The notes beneath the pieces were generated by a model that saw only the letters and a list, made by a program, of their open reading frames with translations, searched no databases and was not told the origin of the DNA. A DNA stretch of 34,725 nt, taken from NCBI GenBank assembly GCA_003225535.1, contig QIAL01000318.1, forward strand, positions 1 through 34,725. The letters are read 5' to 3'. Each line of letters opens with the position of its first letter. Positions within the stretch are counted from its first letter, which is position 1. A program made the position numbers and the translations under genes. The DNA comes from Acidobacteriota bacterium. GTDB lineage: Bacteria; Acidobacteriota; Terriglobia; Terriglobales; Acidobacteriaceae. Below, in pieces: positions 23,579 to 31,525 of this stretch.

Positions 23579-23660
23579 CCGCGAGACACCTCCCTCGTTA
23601 CCAGCAACTGACTAATCTCTGCTAATCTTCTCGTTTCGTTCGTCGATTCAAAGGGGCCTA

Positions 23661-25061
23661 ATGCACGACACCACTCGTCCCGAGCCGAGCCGCTCTTATC
23701 GCTGGGCAGTTCTTATCTTTGTCAGCCTGGCCCAGGCTGGGAACTACTACATCTATGACAGCATCAACGCTTTAGAGCGCATTTTCATCGACCATCTGGG
23801 CTTCTCTGCCACCCAATTCGGATGGCTCAATGCCAGTTATAGCGTGGCCGCCGTCGCAACGCTCCTCGTCGGCGGGATCATCATCGATCGAATCGGAACC
23901 AAAAAGTCCATCCTCGCCTTCGCAGTGATCTGCTTTCTGGGAGCGGCGCTCACCGCATCCAAGGGAAGCGCCCCCGTGATGATCGCCGGACGCACCGTGT
24001 TAGGCCTGGGCGCTGAGTCGATGATCGTAGCCGTCACTACGGCACTTGCGAAATGGTTCAGAGGGAAAGAGCTGAGTTTTGCCTTCGGCATCAATCTCAC
24101 GATTGCCCGGCTCGCATCCGTGGCCGCCGACAACTCCCCCACCTGGGCCAATCGTGCCTTCTACCCCGCCGGGCCAACGGGGCAACCCAGCTGGCAGAAC
24201 CCCCTGCTGATCGCGGTGGGCGCCGGGCTCTTTGCAATCCTCTGCTCAGTCATGTACTGGATACTGGAGAGTCGAGCGGAAAAGCAATACGCACTGGGGA
24301 AAGCCGGTTCGGTAGACAGAATAGACTTTGGCGAGACGTTTCGAATACGTGGCCTGAACCTTGAGCAGGCAATCCGAAAAATATGGCGCGGATTGTTAGA
24401 CCTGTTTCGCTTCAACCCATCCTATTGGTTGGTGGTTGGCCTTTGTTTCACTTTCTACTCAGCGATCTTCCCTTTTCGCACGTTTGCCATCGATCTCTTC
24501 ACCAATAAGATTCTCGCGGCCCACGGCGGTGTGCTCGCTGGCGAGGCCGCCCGCGTAACATCCTTAGAACAAGCAGGACGTTTGAACAGCCTGCTGCCTC
24601 TGGCGGCGATGATTGCCACGCCGCTGTTCGGGCTTCTCGTCGACAAGGTTGGCAAGCGCGCTCTGTTCATGATGTTTGGCTCGCTCTTGCTGATGCCGGT
24701 GTATCTCATGATCGCGTACTCCCCATCCTCGCTGTACATACCGGTTTCCATGATGGGAATTGCATTCTCATTGATCCCCGCCGTTATGTGGCCGTCGGTG
24801 GCGTACATCGTGGATCAGTCCCGGCTGGGTACTGCATACGCACTGATGACCCTGATACAACAAATCGGGTTCTTCATTCTGAACCTGTTAATCGGCAAGG
24901 CGAACGACTTTGCTCGTGCGGGCTTGGACAATCCTGGCGGATACGCGCTCGGCATGTGGATCTTCTCGATCCTCGGCTTTGTGGGAATGGCACTCGCCCT
25001 TCTTCTTCGCATACGGGAAACCGGTCCGCAGGGGCACAGGCTGGAAACCATCACGTCGTAA
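23661..25061 (+). CDS. Major facilitator superfamily transporter (MFSD1-like)
   Basis: A 466-residue membrane protein with about twelve hydrophobic segments. The MFS motif A occurs twice: GGIIIDRIGTKKS between segments 2 and 3, and FGLLVDKVGKR between 8 and 9. The first segment and loop (YYIYDSINALERIFIDHLGF, then TQFGWLNASYSV) resemble the MFSD1 group, whose animal members transport dipeptides, but the bacterial substrate is unknown. A longer loop with charged residues lies between the two halves (about 205-250). The ATG at 23661 is the natural start; AAAGGGG lies about eight bases upstream. It stands alone between a dispersed repeat and the sigma-factor operon. Confidence 0.88.
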   Translation: MHDTTRPEPSRSYRWAVLIFVSLAQAGNYYIYDSINALERIFIDHLGFSATQFGWLNASYSVAAVATLLVGGIIIDRIGTKKSILAFAVICFLGAALTASKGSAPVMIAGRTVLGLGAESMIVAVTTALAKWFRGKELSFAFGINLTIARLASVAADNSPTWANRAFYPAGPTGQPSWQNPLLIAVGAGLFAILCSVMYWILESRAEKQYALGKAGSVDRIDFGETFRIRGLNLEQAIRKIWRGLLDLFRFNPSYWLVVGLCFTFYSAIFPFRTFAIDLFTNKILAAHGGVLAGEAARVTSLEQAGRLNSLLPLAAMIATPLFGLLVDKVGKRALFMMFGSLLLMPVYLMIAYSPSSLYIPVSMMGIAFSLIPAVMWPSVAYIVDQSRLGTAYALMTLIQQIGFFILNLLIGKANDFARAGLDNPGGYALGMWIFSILGFVGMALALLLRIRETGPQGHRLETITS

Positions 25062-25124
25062 GCGACAAACTAGAGACCTAGAATTTACCAATTTACGAAG
25101 AACGCGACTCTAAATTTGGGATAG

Positions 25125-25157
25125 GGTTAAATGGTTATAGCGACCAACTGTTTAACC
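25125..25157. promoter_or_regulatory. Inverted repeat between the MFS gene and the sigma-factor operon
   Basis: GGTTAAA (25125-25131) pairs with TTTAACC (25151-25157), and TGGT (25132-25135) pairs with ACCA (25143-25146), leaving a four-base bulge and a seven-base loop. There is no T-run, so it is not an obvious terminator. It lies about 60 bases before the -10-like box of the sigma operon and could be an operator. Confidence 0.4.
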
Positions 25158-25215
25158 TCCTACACCCAAAGGGCTTTCACGATCTGGGAAGAGGTGAGCA
25201 GAATCCTAAGAACGG

Positions 25216-25221
25216 TAGAAT
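25216..25221 (+). promoter_or_regulatory. Possible -10 box (TAGAAT) of the sigma-factor operon
   Basis: TAGAAT lies about 20 bases before the ATG at 25242. No acceptable -35 is seen 16-19 bases upstream, which would fit a promoter read by an ECF sigma factor or dependent on an activator. Weak evidence. Confidence 0.25.
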
Positions 25222-25241
25222 AGCTTTCAAAAGTGGAATCC

Positions 25242-25952
25242 ATGAGTTACTTTCGTTCCGCGGCAACAGCTCGCAACCCATACAACGTAAAGATAGTTAG
25301 CCGCATCTCACGGGGTGCGGCCGGAAAAGGCAACTTGACCGACCCAGAGCAACGGCAGGCAGGCGACTTAGTCGAAGCCGAGCTGATCGAGAAGGCGAAG
25401 CTGGGAGACGCCCAGGCGTTCCAGGCCCTCTACGAGAAGCATAAGCGGCGTGTGTACTCGCTTTGCCTGAGGATGACATCGAATACCGCCGAAGCTGAGG
25501 ATTTGACCCAAGAGGCCTTTCTTCAGCTGTACCGCAAGATCGCAACATTCCGCGGCGAATCGGCGTTTTCGACGTGGTTGCATCGGCTCTCTGTAAACGT
25601 AGTTCTGATGCATCTGAGAAAGAAGAGCCTCCCCGTGGTTTCCCTGGAAGAAACCACCCAGGGTGGCGCCGAAGACGATACACCGAAGAAAGACTTCGGG
25701 GCAGAAGACATCGCGTTAGCCGGATCCATTGACCGGCTGCAGTTGCAGCGAGCAGTGGACGACCTCCCCCCCGGTTACCGGACGATTTTTGTTCTTCACG
25801 ACGTCGAAGGTTACGAACATAATGAGATTGCCCAGATCGTGGGCTGCTCGATCGGGAACAGTAAGTCCCAGTTGCACAAGGCGCGGATGAAGTTACGGGA
25901 TCTGCTCAAAATGAACCGGGCAGAAAAAGTATCAAAAACTGAGAAATCCTGA
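25242..25952 (+). CDS. ECF-type RNA polymerase sigma factor (RpoE-like)
   Basis: Sigma region 2 is at about residues 56-127 in the longer reading: [36 protein letters not shown], then [20 protein letters not shown]. Region 4 is at about 166-227: [40 protein letters not shown]. Regions 1.1 and 3 are absent, as in group IV sigma factors. A 45-residue N-terminal extension precedes region 2. The start may be ATG at 25242 or GTG at 25233; GGAA lies close before the ATG. The following gene encodes a zinc-binding anti-sigma factor, so this factor is probably held inactive until an envelope signal arrives. The target promoters cannot be told from the window. Confidence 0.93.
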   Translation: MSYFRSAATARNPYNVKIVSRISRGAAGKGNLTDPEQRQAGDLVEAELIEKAKLGDAQAFQALYEKHKRRVYSLCLRMTSNTAEAEDLTQEAFLQLYRKIATFRGESAFSTWLHRLSVNVVLMHLRKKSLPVVSLEETTQGGAEDDTPKKDFGAEDIALAGSIDRLQLQRAVDDLPPGYRTIFVLHDVEGYEHNEIAQIVGCSIGNSKSQLHKARMKLRDLLKMNRAEKVSKTEKS

Positions 25953-26078
25953 AGCCCACCTACAGGCAACAAAGTAGTAGACAGAGCCAGCGAAGACTGG
26001 CAGCGGGCGGCCAGACAGAAAGTGCAAGCATTTTGAAGTGGCAGTACACTGAGGCAGCAGAGGCTTGGGGAGAGTTGT

Positions 26079-26711
26079 ATGACTTGCGTTGAGTTGCAAG
26101 AGAGCCTGGCGGAGAACGAAAGCGGTAGCAGCGCCGAACAACGAGATCATCTTCGCAATTGTCCCGCATGCGCGAAATTGGTGGCAGAACTGCTTGTCAT
26201 CGCCTGCTCGGCAGGCGATATGCGCGCGGCGCATGAACCGGATCCCCGCGTCTGGAAATCCATCGAAGCTTCTTTAAGACGGGAGGGGCTGATCCGCCCA
26301 CAACGCAGAAGCCTCTCCCTTCTTCCGTCTTTGGGTAGTCAATGGAGTTGGGCTCGTTGGATGGCACCCGCGGCGGCACTCCTGTTGATCAGCCTCGGCA
26401 TTTACCTCCGGCAGCACTCCCAGACAACGGACACTGGCGCCCAGAACATCACCGCTCCCGCAACCGTTGTTTCCGACGCAGCCATCGCCGGACTGAACGA
26501 CGACGACCTTCTGCAAGAGGTCGGGCTGCAATCTCCCGCTCTGCAGGAACAGTACGCCGACAATCTGCGCCACGTGAATCAGTACATCCAGGATGCAAAG
26601 AATGTCGTTGCCACCGATCCGAACGACGAAGAGGCTCGCCGTACGTTGATGGAGGCTTACCAGGAAAAGGCCATGCTGTTCGAGCTGGCTTTGGATCGTT
26701 CTCTTCAGTAA
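26079..26711 (+). CDS. Zinc-finger anti-sigma factor, single-pass membrane protein
   Basis: The N-terminal domain carries the ZAS-type signature with His24, Cys28 and Cys31 (HLRNCPAC) and an early Cys3, as in anti-sigma factors of the RsrA/ChrR type. One membrane helix follows at about 94-110 (WMAPAAALLLISLGIYL). The C-terminal 100 residues would be periplasmic, mostly helical and acidic (DDDLLQEVGLQSPALQEQYA), and could sense an envelope signal. GGGGAGAG precedes the ATG at about 5-12 bases. The gap to the sigma gene (126 bases) contains a short hairpin with stem GCCAG/CTGGC (25984-25999). It is probably co-transcribed with the sigma factor and the DUF4097 gene. Confidence 0.85.
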   Translation: MTCVELQESLAENESGSSAEQRDHLRNCPACAKLVAELLVIACSAGDMRAAHEPDPRVWKSIEASLRREGLIRPQRRSLSLLPSLGSQWSWARWMAPAAALLLISLGIYLRQHSQTTDTGAQNITAPATVVSDAAIAGLNDDDLLQEVGLQSPALQEQYADNLRHVNQYIQDAKNVVATDPNDEEARRTLMEAYQEKAMLFELALDRSLQ

Positions 26712-26756
26712 CTTGGAATGTGTCGGGCGGAAAGATAAAAGGGATCTGAGAACTTT

Positions 26757-27629
26757 ATGAGCGGGCACACAATTCAACTTGCCACTATCAGCGCCATCCT
26801 GGCCGGAACCATCATGTCCGGCACGCTGCTCGCCGAAACCCACAAGGAGTACCGGTTTAATGTCGGGCCGAGAGCTGGAGTTTCCGTCAATAATCCATAT
26901 GGCTCGGTTTCGGTAAAGCCTTCGACCGGCAACATCGTCGTTATCCGTGCCGCGCTTTCTTCCGACAGGGTCGAAGTCGACAATGCATTGGTCGGCAACC
27001 GGGTTGAAGTTCAGTCCCATTTGCTTCCGGGCGCGGATGCGCAGTCCGGCCGCGTCGATTACGAGATTCTCGTCCCCGCCGACGCCAGCATCACCCTGCG
27101 TTCCAGTACCGGCAGTTTGCGCGCCGAGAAGTTGCATGGCGACGTTTCATTGGAAGGCGCGGCCGCAAGCGTCGACGTCCGCGACATCACCAACGCTCAC
27201 GTGCACATCAAGACTCTCAATGGTCCCATCACTCTGACCAACGTGCAGGATGGGCATGTCGAGATCGACTCCCTCAGTGGCAACGTAACCCTTCGCAGCG
27301 TCAACGGTCCCCTCGTGCAGGTCGTTTCCACCAGCGGCGGGATCAGCTACACCGGGGATTTCGGAGACCATGGCGATTACCGCTTCACCAGCCACAGTGG
27401 CGACATCGACGCACTCGTCCCGGGCAGCACTTCCGCCGATGTGAGCGCCCGCTCCGTCCGCGGCGAAGTGCACGACGATATCCCGCTTCAGCCCAAACCG
27501 CACACCTCTTTCGTCCTTAAAGAGGGCGTTGCCTTATGGGGTACCATGGGGCGAGCCGCCGTCTCCTCCACGGTGGTGCTGCGTAGCTTCAGTGGTAAAA
27601 TCCACCTCAGAAAACGCGCATCAGAATAG
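26757..27629 (+). CDS. DUF4097-type exported beta-helix protein
   Basis: A 290-residue exported protein (signal peptide about 1-26, ending LLAE). The rest is a run of short beta-strand units of the DUF4097/head-GIN-like kind: ITLRSSTGSLRAEKLHGDVS, VHIKTLNGPITLTNVQDGHV, VTLRSVNGPLVQVVS. This predicts a right-handed beta-helix that sits on the cell surface or in the periplasm. Such genes often follow ECF sigma/anti-sigma pairs in acidobacteria and are likely targets or modulators of the pair, though that is inference. It starts 45 bases after the anti-sigma gene, and no terminator was seen between them. Confidence 0.8.
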   Translation: MSGHTIQLATISAILAGTIMSGTLLAETHKEYRFNVGPRAGVSVNNPYGSVSVKPSTGNIVVIRAALSSDRVEVDNALVGNRVEVQSHLLPGADAQSGRVDYEILVPADASITLRSSTGSLRAEKLHGDVSLEGAAASVDVRDITNAHVHIKTLNGPITLTNVQDGHVEIDSLSGNVTLRSVNGPLVQVVSTSGGISYTGDFGDHGDYRFTSHSGDIDALVPGSTSADVSARSVRGEVHDDIPLQPKPHTSFVLKEGVALWGTMGRAAVSSTVVLRSFSGKIHLRKRASE

Positions 27630-27700
27630 CGAATCAAAGAAATCCGGACCGTTTGAAGCAGCGTTCTGGCAAGACGGTGGGCGCGAAAGGGCGTCATCGC

Positions 27701-28294
27701 GTGCAGTCCCAGCTTCCGCGTGAACACCGTCTTTCAGGCATCTTCCTGGTCGGCTTTATGGGAGCCGGGAAGACCAGTGTCGGCCGTGCTCTGGCGCGCC
27801 ATCTGAACTGGGCTTTTGAGGATCTCGATGAGCGCATTGAGCGTCTCGAACGCCGCACCGTACCTGAGATCTTCCGCGAGTCCGGTGAATCTGCATTCCG
27901 CCGGGCAGAACATGCGGCCGTGCGGGATGTGCTGACCGAACTGGAGGGAGGCGCAGTCAAAGTCGTAGCCTTGGGCGGCGGCGCGTTTGTCCAGGAAAGC
28001 AATGCGGCTCTGCTGGGAACGTCCAGCGTGCCAACGGTCTTCCTGGATGCACCGGTCGAGGAACTCTGGCAGCGGTGCTTGAAACAGGCCGGCGAAACAG
28101 GGACGGAACGCCCGTTGCTGCGCAGCATCGACCAATTTCGCGAACTTTTTGAAACCAGGCGTAAGCACTACTTGCAGGCCTCTCACAAGATTCAAACGGA
28201 AGGTCGCGCTTTCGAGGAGATTGCCGCCGAGATCGCCGCAACGCTGGGTTTGAAGAAGATCGAGATCCGGACCCAACAAGGAGAAGTCGAGTGA
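27701..28294 (+). CDS. aroK: Shikimate kinase
   Basis: Shikimate kinase phosphorylates shikimate in the chorismate pathway. The Walker A motif GFMGAGKTS is at residues 18-26 from this start. Next come the shikimate-binding DLDERIE, the FRRAE block, the GGG loop (ALGGGAF) and the lid ERPLL. The family usually begins about 6-12 residues before the Walker A. GTG at 27701 fits, with AAGGG nine bases upstream. A TTG at 27653 and a GTG at 27677 would add about 8-16 basic residues without homology. The length of 197 residues is slightly above the usual 170-180 because of a C-terminal helix. It overlaps the next gene by four bases. Confidence 0.9.
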   Translation: MQSQLPREHRLSGIFLVGFMGAGKTSVGRALARHLNWAFEDLDERIERLERRTVPEIFRESGESAFRRAEHAAVRDVLTELEGGAVKVVALGGGAFVQESNAALLGTSSVPTVFLDAPVEELWQRCLKQAGETGTERPLLRSIDQFRELFETRRKHYLQASHKIQTEGRAFEEIAAEIAATLGLKKIEIRTQQGEVE

Positions 28295-29049
28295 AGTTTG
28301 ATCTGCGGATCGTCCGCGCAATCGCCTTGCTAGCCGCTGTCTCTTTTGCGGTTTCTGCTCCTGCGGCCGACAAAAAGAACCAGGCCAAAGCTGCCCCCGC
28401 CCAAGCCGTGGATTCCGGATCTTTCGGCATATTTGTGAAAGGGCAACGGGTCGCCACCGAGACCTTCAGCATCCAGCAGCAGGCCGACTCCAGTGTCGTC
28501 AAGGCCCAAGTCAAGCAAACGGCGGGTTCTGATCCGGTGAGCCAGAAAAGTGATCTCGAAATGACCGCTATGGGCACATTGATTCGCTACGAATGGAGCC
28601 AGTCCTCCGGCGGTTCTCTTACGGTCGCCCCGAATAACGAATTCCTGCTGGAGAAGATCAGCACGGCTTCCTCTTCAAAACCCACCGAAAAGCCTTTCTT
28701 GATGCCCACCACTTCCCCAATCCTTGACAACAACTTCTTCGTGCACCGTGAAGTGCTGATCTGGCGATATCTGGCCGCAGCCTGCAAGCCGGAAGGTGGC
28801 GCTTTGAAATGCCAGCAGGACCCGGGAGACTTCGGCGTTCTTGTTCCCCAGGACGAGACCTCAGAGCATGTCCGCATGGAACTGGTAGGCAAGGAAAAAA
28901 TACAGGTTCGCGGCACCGACCGCGAACTGATGCGCCTGAATCTAAAGGGTGACGATTTTGACTGGGCCCTATGGGTCGATGAACAGGATCATTTCAAGCT
29001 CATACGAGTGGCGATCCCTGCCGATAACACCGAAGTAGTCCGGGATTAG
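28291..29049 (+). CDS. Exported protein of unknown function (DUF3108/DUF6134-like)
   Basis: The 252-residue protein has a signal peptide (residues 1-26, cleavage near SAPAA) and a charged linker, then a beta-rich domain from about residue 42 (GSFGIFVKGQRVATETFSI) to the end. The pattern of alternating strands, with QVRGTDRELMRLNL and WVDEQDHFKLIRVAIPADN near the C-terminus, resembles exported DUF3108/DUF6134-type proteins; this is pattern recognition only. The GTG start overlaps the aroK stop (GTGA), and AAGGAG lies in the end of aroK, so translation is coupled. Its presence next to aroK is probably just operon context. Confidence 0.72.
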   Translation: MKFDLRIVRAIALLAAVSFAVSAPAADKKNQAKAAPAQAVDSGSFGIFVKGQRVATETFSIQQQADSSVVKAQVKQTAGSDPVSQKSDLEMTAMGTLIRYEWSQSSGGSLTVAPNNEFLLEKISTASSSKPTEKPFLMPTTSPILDNNFFVHREVLIWRYLAAACKPEGGALKCQQDPGDFGVLVPQDETSEHVRMELVGKEKIQVRGTDRELMRLNLKGDDFDWALWVDEQDHFKLIRVAIPADNTEVVRD

Positions 29050-29095
29050 CTGTAGCTGCCCGGCGGCAGAAGCGAGACCGCCCCTGGAAAACTTA

Positions 29096-30187
29096 TTGCT
29101 ACTGGCTGACGCACGCACGGCTCGGGTCATTGTCACGGCGCTGCTGTTCGCGCTAGGGCTTGGTTTTCTCTACGTCACGCGCGAAACACTGGTCGCCTTC
29201 CTCTTCGCTATCTTTTTCGCTTACCTCATGAGCCCTCTGGTGAATAATCTGGAGAAGTTGCTCAAGGGCCGCGGCCGCGCCATTGCGGTGCTATATACCC
29301 TCCTGCTTGCGCTGGTCGTCGTGTTCTTTGTGATCGTCGGTCCCAAAGTGACACGAGAGGCGGCTCGCCTGGGCCAGGCATTGCCCGGCCTTCTCGAGAA
29401 AGTCAGCTCCGGCGAGATCACGAACCAGCTCGAGCAGCAGCATCACTGGAGTCACAACACCACCGAGGCGGTGCGGGCGTTTCTGGTCAGCCATCAGGAT
29501 GACATCACAGCCCTGGCACAGCGGATCGGTGTGCGCATAGCCGATGTCGCGAAACAGGCATGGCTGCTGTTCGTTGTGCCTCTGCTCTCGATTTTCTTTC
29601 TGAAAGATGGGCGCGGTTTCAGCGACTTCCTGCTCACCACGATCCAATCGCGCCCCCAGCGGGAGTTTCTCGAGAACGTGCTCAACGATCTGAATCAGAT
29701 GCTGGCGCACTTCATCCGCGCGCAACTCACTCTTGCGGCCCTCTCTCTTGTCGTCTACTCCTCATTTTTGGGCATCATGGGTGTGCAATATGCTTTGGTG
29801 CTGGGCACGATCGGAGGTTTGCTGGAGTTTATCCCCGTGATTGGTCCGCTGGTGGCCGCGGTCACCATTCTCGGAGTTGTGCTCCTCACCTCGCCCCATC
29901 ACTGGCTTGTGATCCTCATCTTTCTCCTTGTCTGGCGCGGGATTCAAGACTATGTGTCCTCTCCCCACATCATGGGCGAGAGCATGGAACTGCATCCCCT
30001 GGCGGCGATCTTCGGAGTCATGGCGGGAGCAGAAATCGCAGGAATCCTGGGCATCTATCTCTCCATTCCGGTCATGGCCAGCCTCCGCATCGTCTTCCGC
30101 CGTTGGCGCCTTTACACAGAGAAAAAGAAATTTGGCCCTCTCACTGCCGAATATTCGATCGGCACCCCGAGCGGTCATCGAAAGTAG
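29096..30187 (+). CDS. AI-2E family transporter (YdiK/TqsA-like membrane protein)
   Basis: A 363-residue membrane protein of the AI-2E transporter (formerly UPF0118) family. The order fits: two N-terminal helices (about 10-45), a third at about 65-85, a soluble helical region (about 90-155), then the conserved C-terminal half with GTIGGLLEFIPVIGPLVAAV, WRGIQDYVSSPHIMGESMEL and HPLAAIFGVMAGAEIAGILG. Members export small molecules or move ions; the name comes from TqsA. The start is TTG at 29096 with GGAAAA just upstream. It lies 46 bases after the preceding gene and is likely the last gene of the plus-strand group. Its last codons and stop are within a dispersed repeat. Confidence 0.87.
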   Translation: MLLADARTARVIVTALLFALGLGFLYVTRETLVAFLFAIFFAYLMSPLVNNLEKLLKGRGRAIAVLYTLLLALVVVFFVIVGPKVTREAARLGQALPGLLEKVSSGEITNQLEQQHHWSHNTTEAVRAFLVSHQDDITALAQRIGVRIADVAKQAWLLFVVPLLSIFFLKDGRGFSDFLLTTIQSRPQREFLENVLNDLNQMLAHFIRAQLTLAALSLVVYSSFLGIMGVQYALVLGTIGGLLEFIPVIGPLVAAVTILGVVLLTSPHHWLVILIFLLVWRGIQDYVSSPHIMGESMELHPLAAIFGVMAGAEIAGILGIYLSIPVMASLRIVFRRWRLYTEKKKFGPLTAEYSIGTPSGHRK

Positions 30188-30236
30188 CGCCGGCGTCCCG
30201 CTGGCTGTGTGGGAGGGCGTCTCACCCTTTCACACA
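30181..30236. repeat. Dispersed repeat copy 1 with a 12-bp hairpin
   Basis: Bases 30181-30207 (starting AAAGTAGCGC, ending GGCTG) match 31404-31430 at 23 of 27 positions. They are followed by a hairpin TGTGTGGGAGGG/CCCTTTCACACA (30206-30217 with 30225-30236), 12 pairs including two G-U. The AI-2E stop codon TAG (30185-30187) lies inside the repeat. No T-run follows. Confidence 0.6.
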
Positions 30237-30309
30237 TGCCACGACCGGAATTCCTGAGCTTTAGTAACGCCCTGACTGGCCCCAGGCACAGAACGAATTC
30301 TGCGCTTGT

Positions 30310-30315
30310 TATAAA
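30310..30315 (+). promoter_or_regulatory. Possible -10 box (TATAAA) of the asd-lysC genes
   Basis: TATAAA lies 15 bases before the asd ATG, so the transcript would have a very short leader. No convincing -35 is seen at the usual distance, so this is only suggestive. Confidence 0.25.
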
Positions 30316-30330
30316 ATTCCAAGTACTCAC

Positions 30331-31383
30331 ATGAATAAGAAGATTCCTATCGGCATTCTCGGCGCTACTGGTGTAGTCGGACAACGATTCATCCAGATGC
30401 TGGAGCACCATCCCTGGTTTGAAGTCGCGTGGCTGGCGGCTTCGGATCGCTCTGAGGGCAAGGTCTATGAAGACGCGGCTCGCTGGCGCCTGAAAACGCC
30501 CATCCCCTCCGCTGTGGCGAAAATGAAGGTGTCCCCGGCTACTCCCGAAGGCGCGCCGAAGATTATCTTCGCGGCTCTTGACTCCGCCATCGCCGCTGAA
30601 CTCGAACCTCGCTTCGCCGAGGCCGGGTGCGCGGTAGTCTCCAACTCCAGCGCGCTTCGCATGCAGGAAGACGTTCCGCTGGTCATCCCCGAAGTCAACA
30701 GCGGCCACATCAAGCTGATCGATATCCAGGGATGGCGCAAGAAGTCTGGCGGATATGTCGTCACGAACCCCAACTGCTCCGCGATCGGTTTGGTTCTGGC
30801 ACTCGCGCCGCTTCATCAGAAGTTTGGTCTAGAAACCGTCATGGCGGTCACGATGCAAGCCGTCAGCGGAGCGGGATACCCGGGCGTGGCCTCGCTCGAC
30901 ATCCTCGGCAACGTGATTCCCTTCATCAAGAACGAAGAAGAAAAGATGGAAGAGGAGACGAAGAAACTCCTGGGGAACCTCAATGGCTCCAAAATCATCC
31001 CGGGCCCCTTTGCCATGAGCGCCCAGTGCAACCGCGTCGCCGTGGAAGACGGTCACACCGAGTCGGTCTCGATTCGCCTGAAAAAGAAGGCGAAGCCGGA
31101 AGAAATCATCGCTGCATGGAACAGCTACAGAGCCGAGCCGCAGGAATTAAAGCTGCCCAGCGCTCCGGAAAAGCCGGTGGTCTACCTCGAAGCGAATGAC
31201 CGTCCACAACCGCGCTTCGACGTCGACATGGGCGCCGGCATGACGACGGCCGTCGGCCGTCTACGCCCGTGCAGCGTCCTCGACTGGAAGTTCACGGTGC
31301 TATCGCACAACACGATCCGCGGTGCCGCCGGTGCAGCCCTATTAAACGCCGAACTCCTGAAAGCCAAGGGATACCTGGGATGA
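30331..31383 (+). CDS. asd: Aspartate-semialdehyde dehydrogenase (archaeal/fungal type)
   Basis: Asd reduces aspartyl phosphate to aspartate semialdehyde, the branch point to diaminopimelate/lysine, threonine and methionine. The NADP-binding loop GATGVVG is at residues 11-17, and the active-site Cys149 is in NPNCSAIG. SGAGYPGVASLD and the C-terminal SHNTIRGAAGAALLNAE are hallmarks of the class otherwise found in archaea and fungi rather than of the E. coli type. Length (350) fits. The ATG at 30331 is the only good start. lysC follows 142 bases later, with a repeat in between. Activity in the cytoplasm with LysC and DapB is expected. Confidence 0.94.
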   Translation: MNKKIPIGILGATGVVGQRFIQMLEHHPWFEVAWLAASDRSEGKVYEDAARWRLKTPIPSAVAKMKVSPATPEGAPKIIFAALDSAIAAELEPRFAEAGCAVVSNSSALRMQEDVPLVIPEVNSGHIKLIDIQGWRKKSGGYVVTNPNCSAIGLVLALAPLHQKFGLETVMAVTMQAVSGAGYPGVASLDILGNVIPFIKNEEEKMEEETKKLLGNLNGSKIIPGPFAMSAQCNRVAVEDGHTESVSIRLKKKAKPEEIIAAWNSYRAEPQELKLPSAPEKPVVYLEANDRPQPRFDVDMGAGMTTAVGRLRPCSVLDWKFTVLSHNTIRGAAGAALLNAELLKAKGYLG

Positions 31384-31403
31384 ATCCAAGTACCGGCGCC
31401 AGA

Positions 31404-31480
31404 AAAGTAGCGCAGGCATCCTGCCGGCTGCCTGCACTGAGCGAAGCCGAAGTGTGGCGGAGGAGTCCCGCCTCCGCACG
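31404..31480. repeat. Dispersed repeat copy 2 with hairpin, between asd and lysC
   Basis: Bases 31404-31430 share the 27-base block with copy 1. They are followed by CTGAGCGAAGCCG, also seen near 23524, and then by a hairpin in which CGGAGG pairs with CCTCCG and GTG with CAC across one bulged G (about 31451-31477). It separates asd from lysC and could attenuate read-through or protect the mRNA 3' end. Confidence 0.6.
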
Positions 31481-31525
31481 TCTGCGCCATTCCGAAGGCC
31501 GATCATTCCCCACGAGGCCCGCAGA

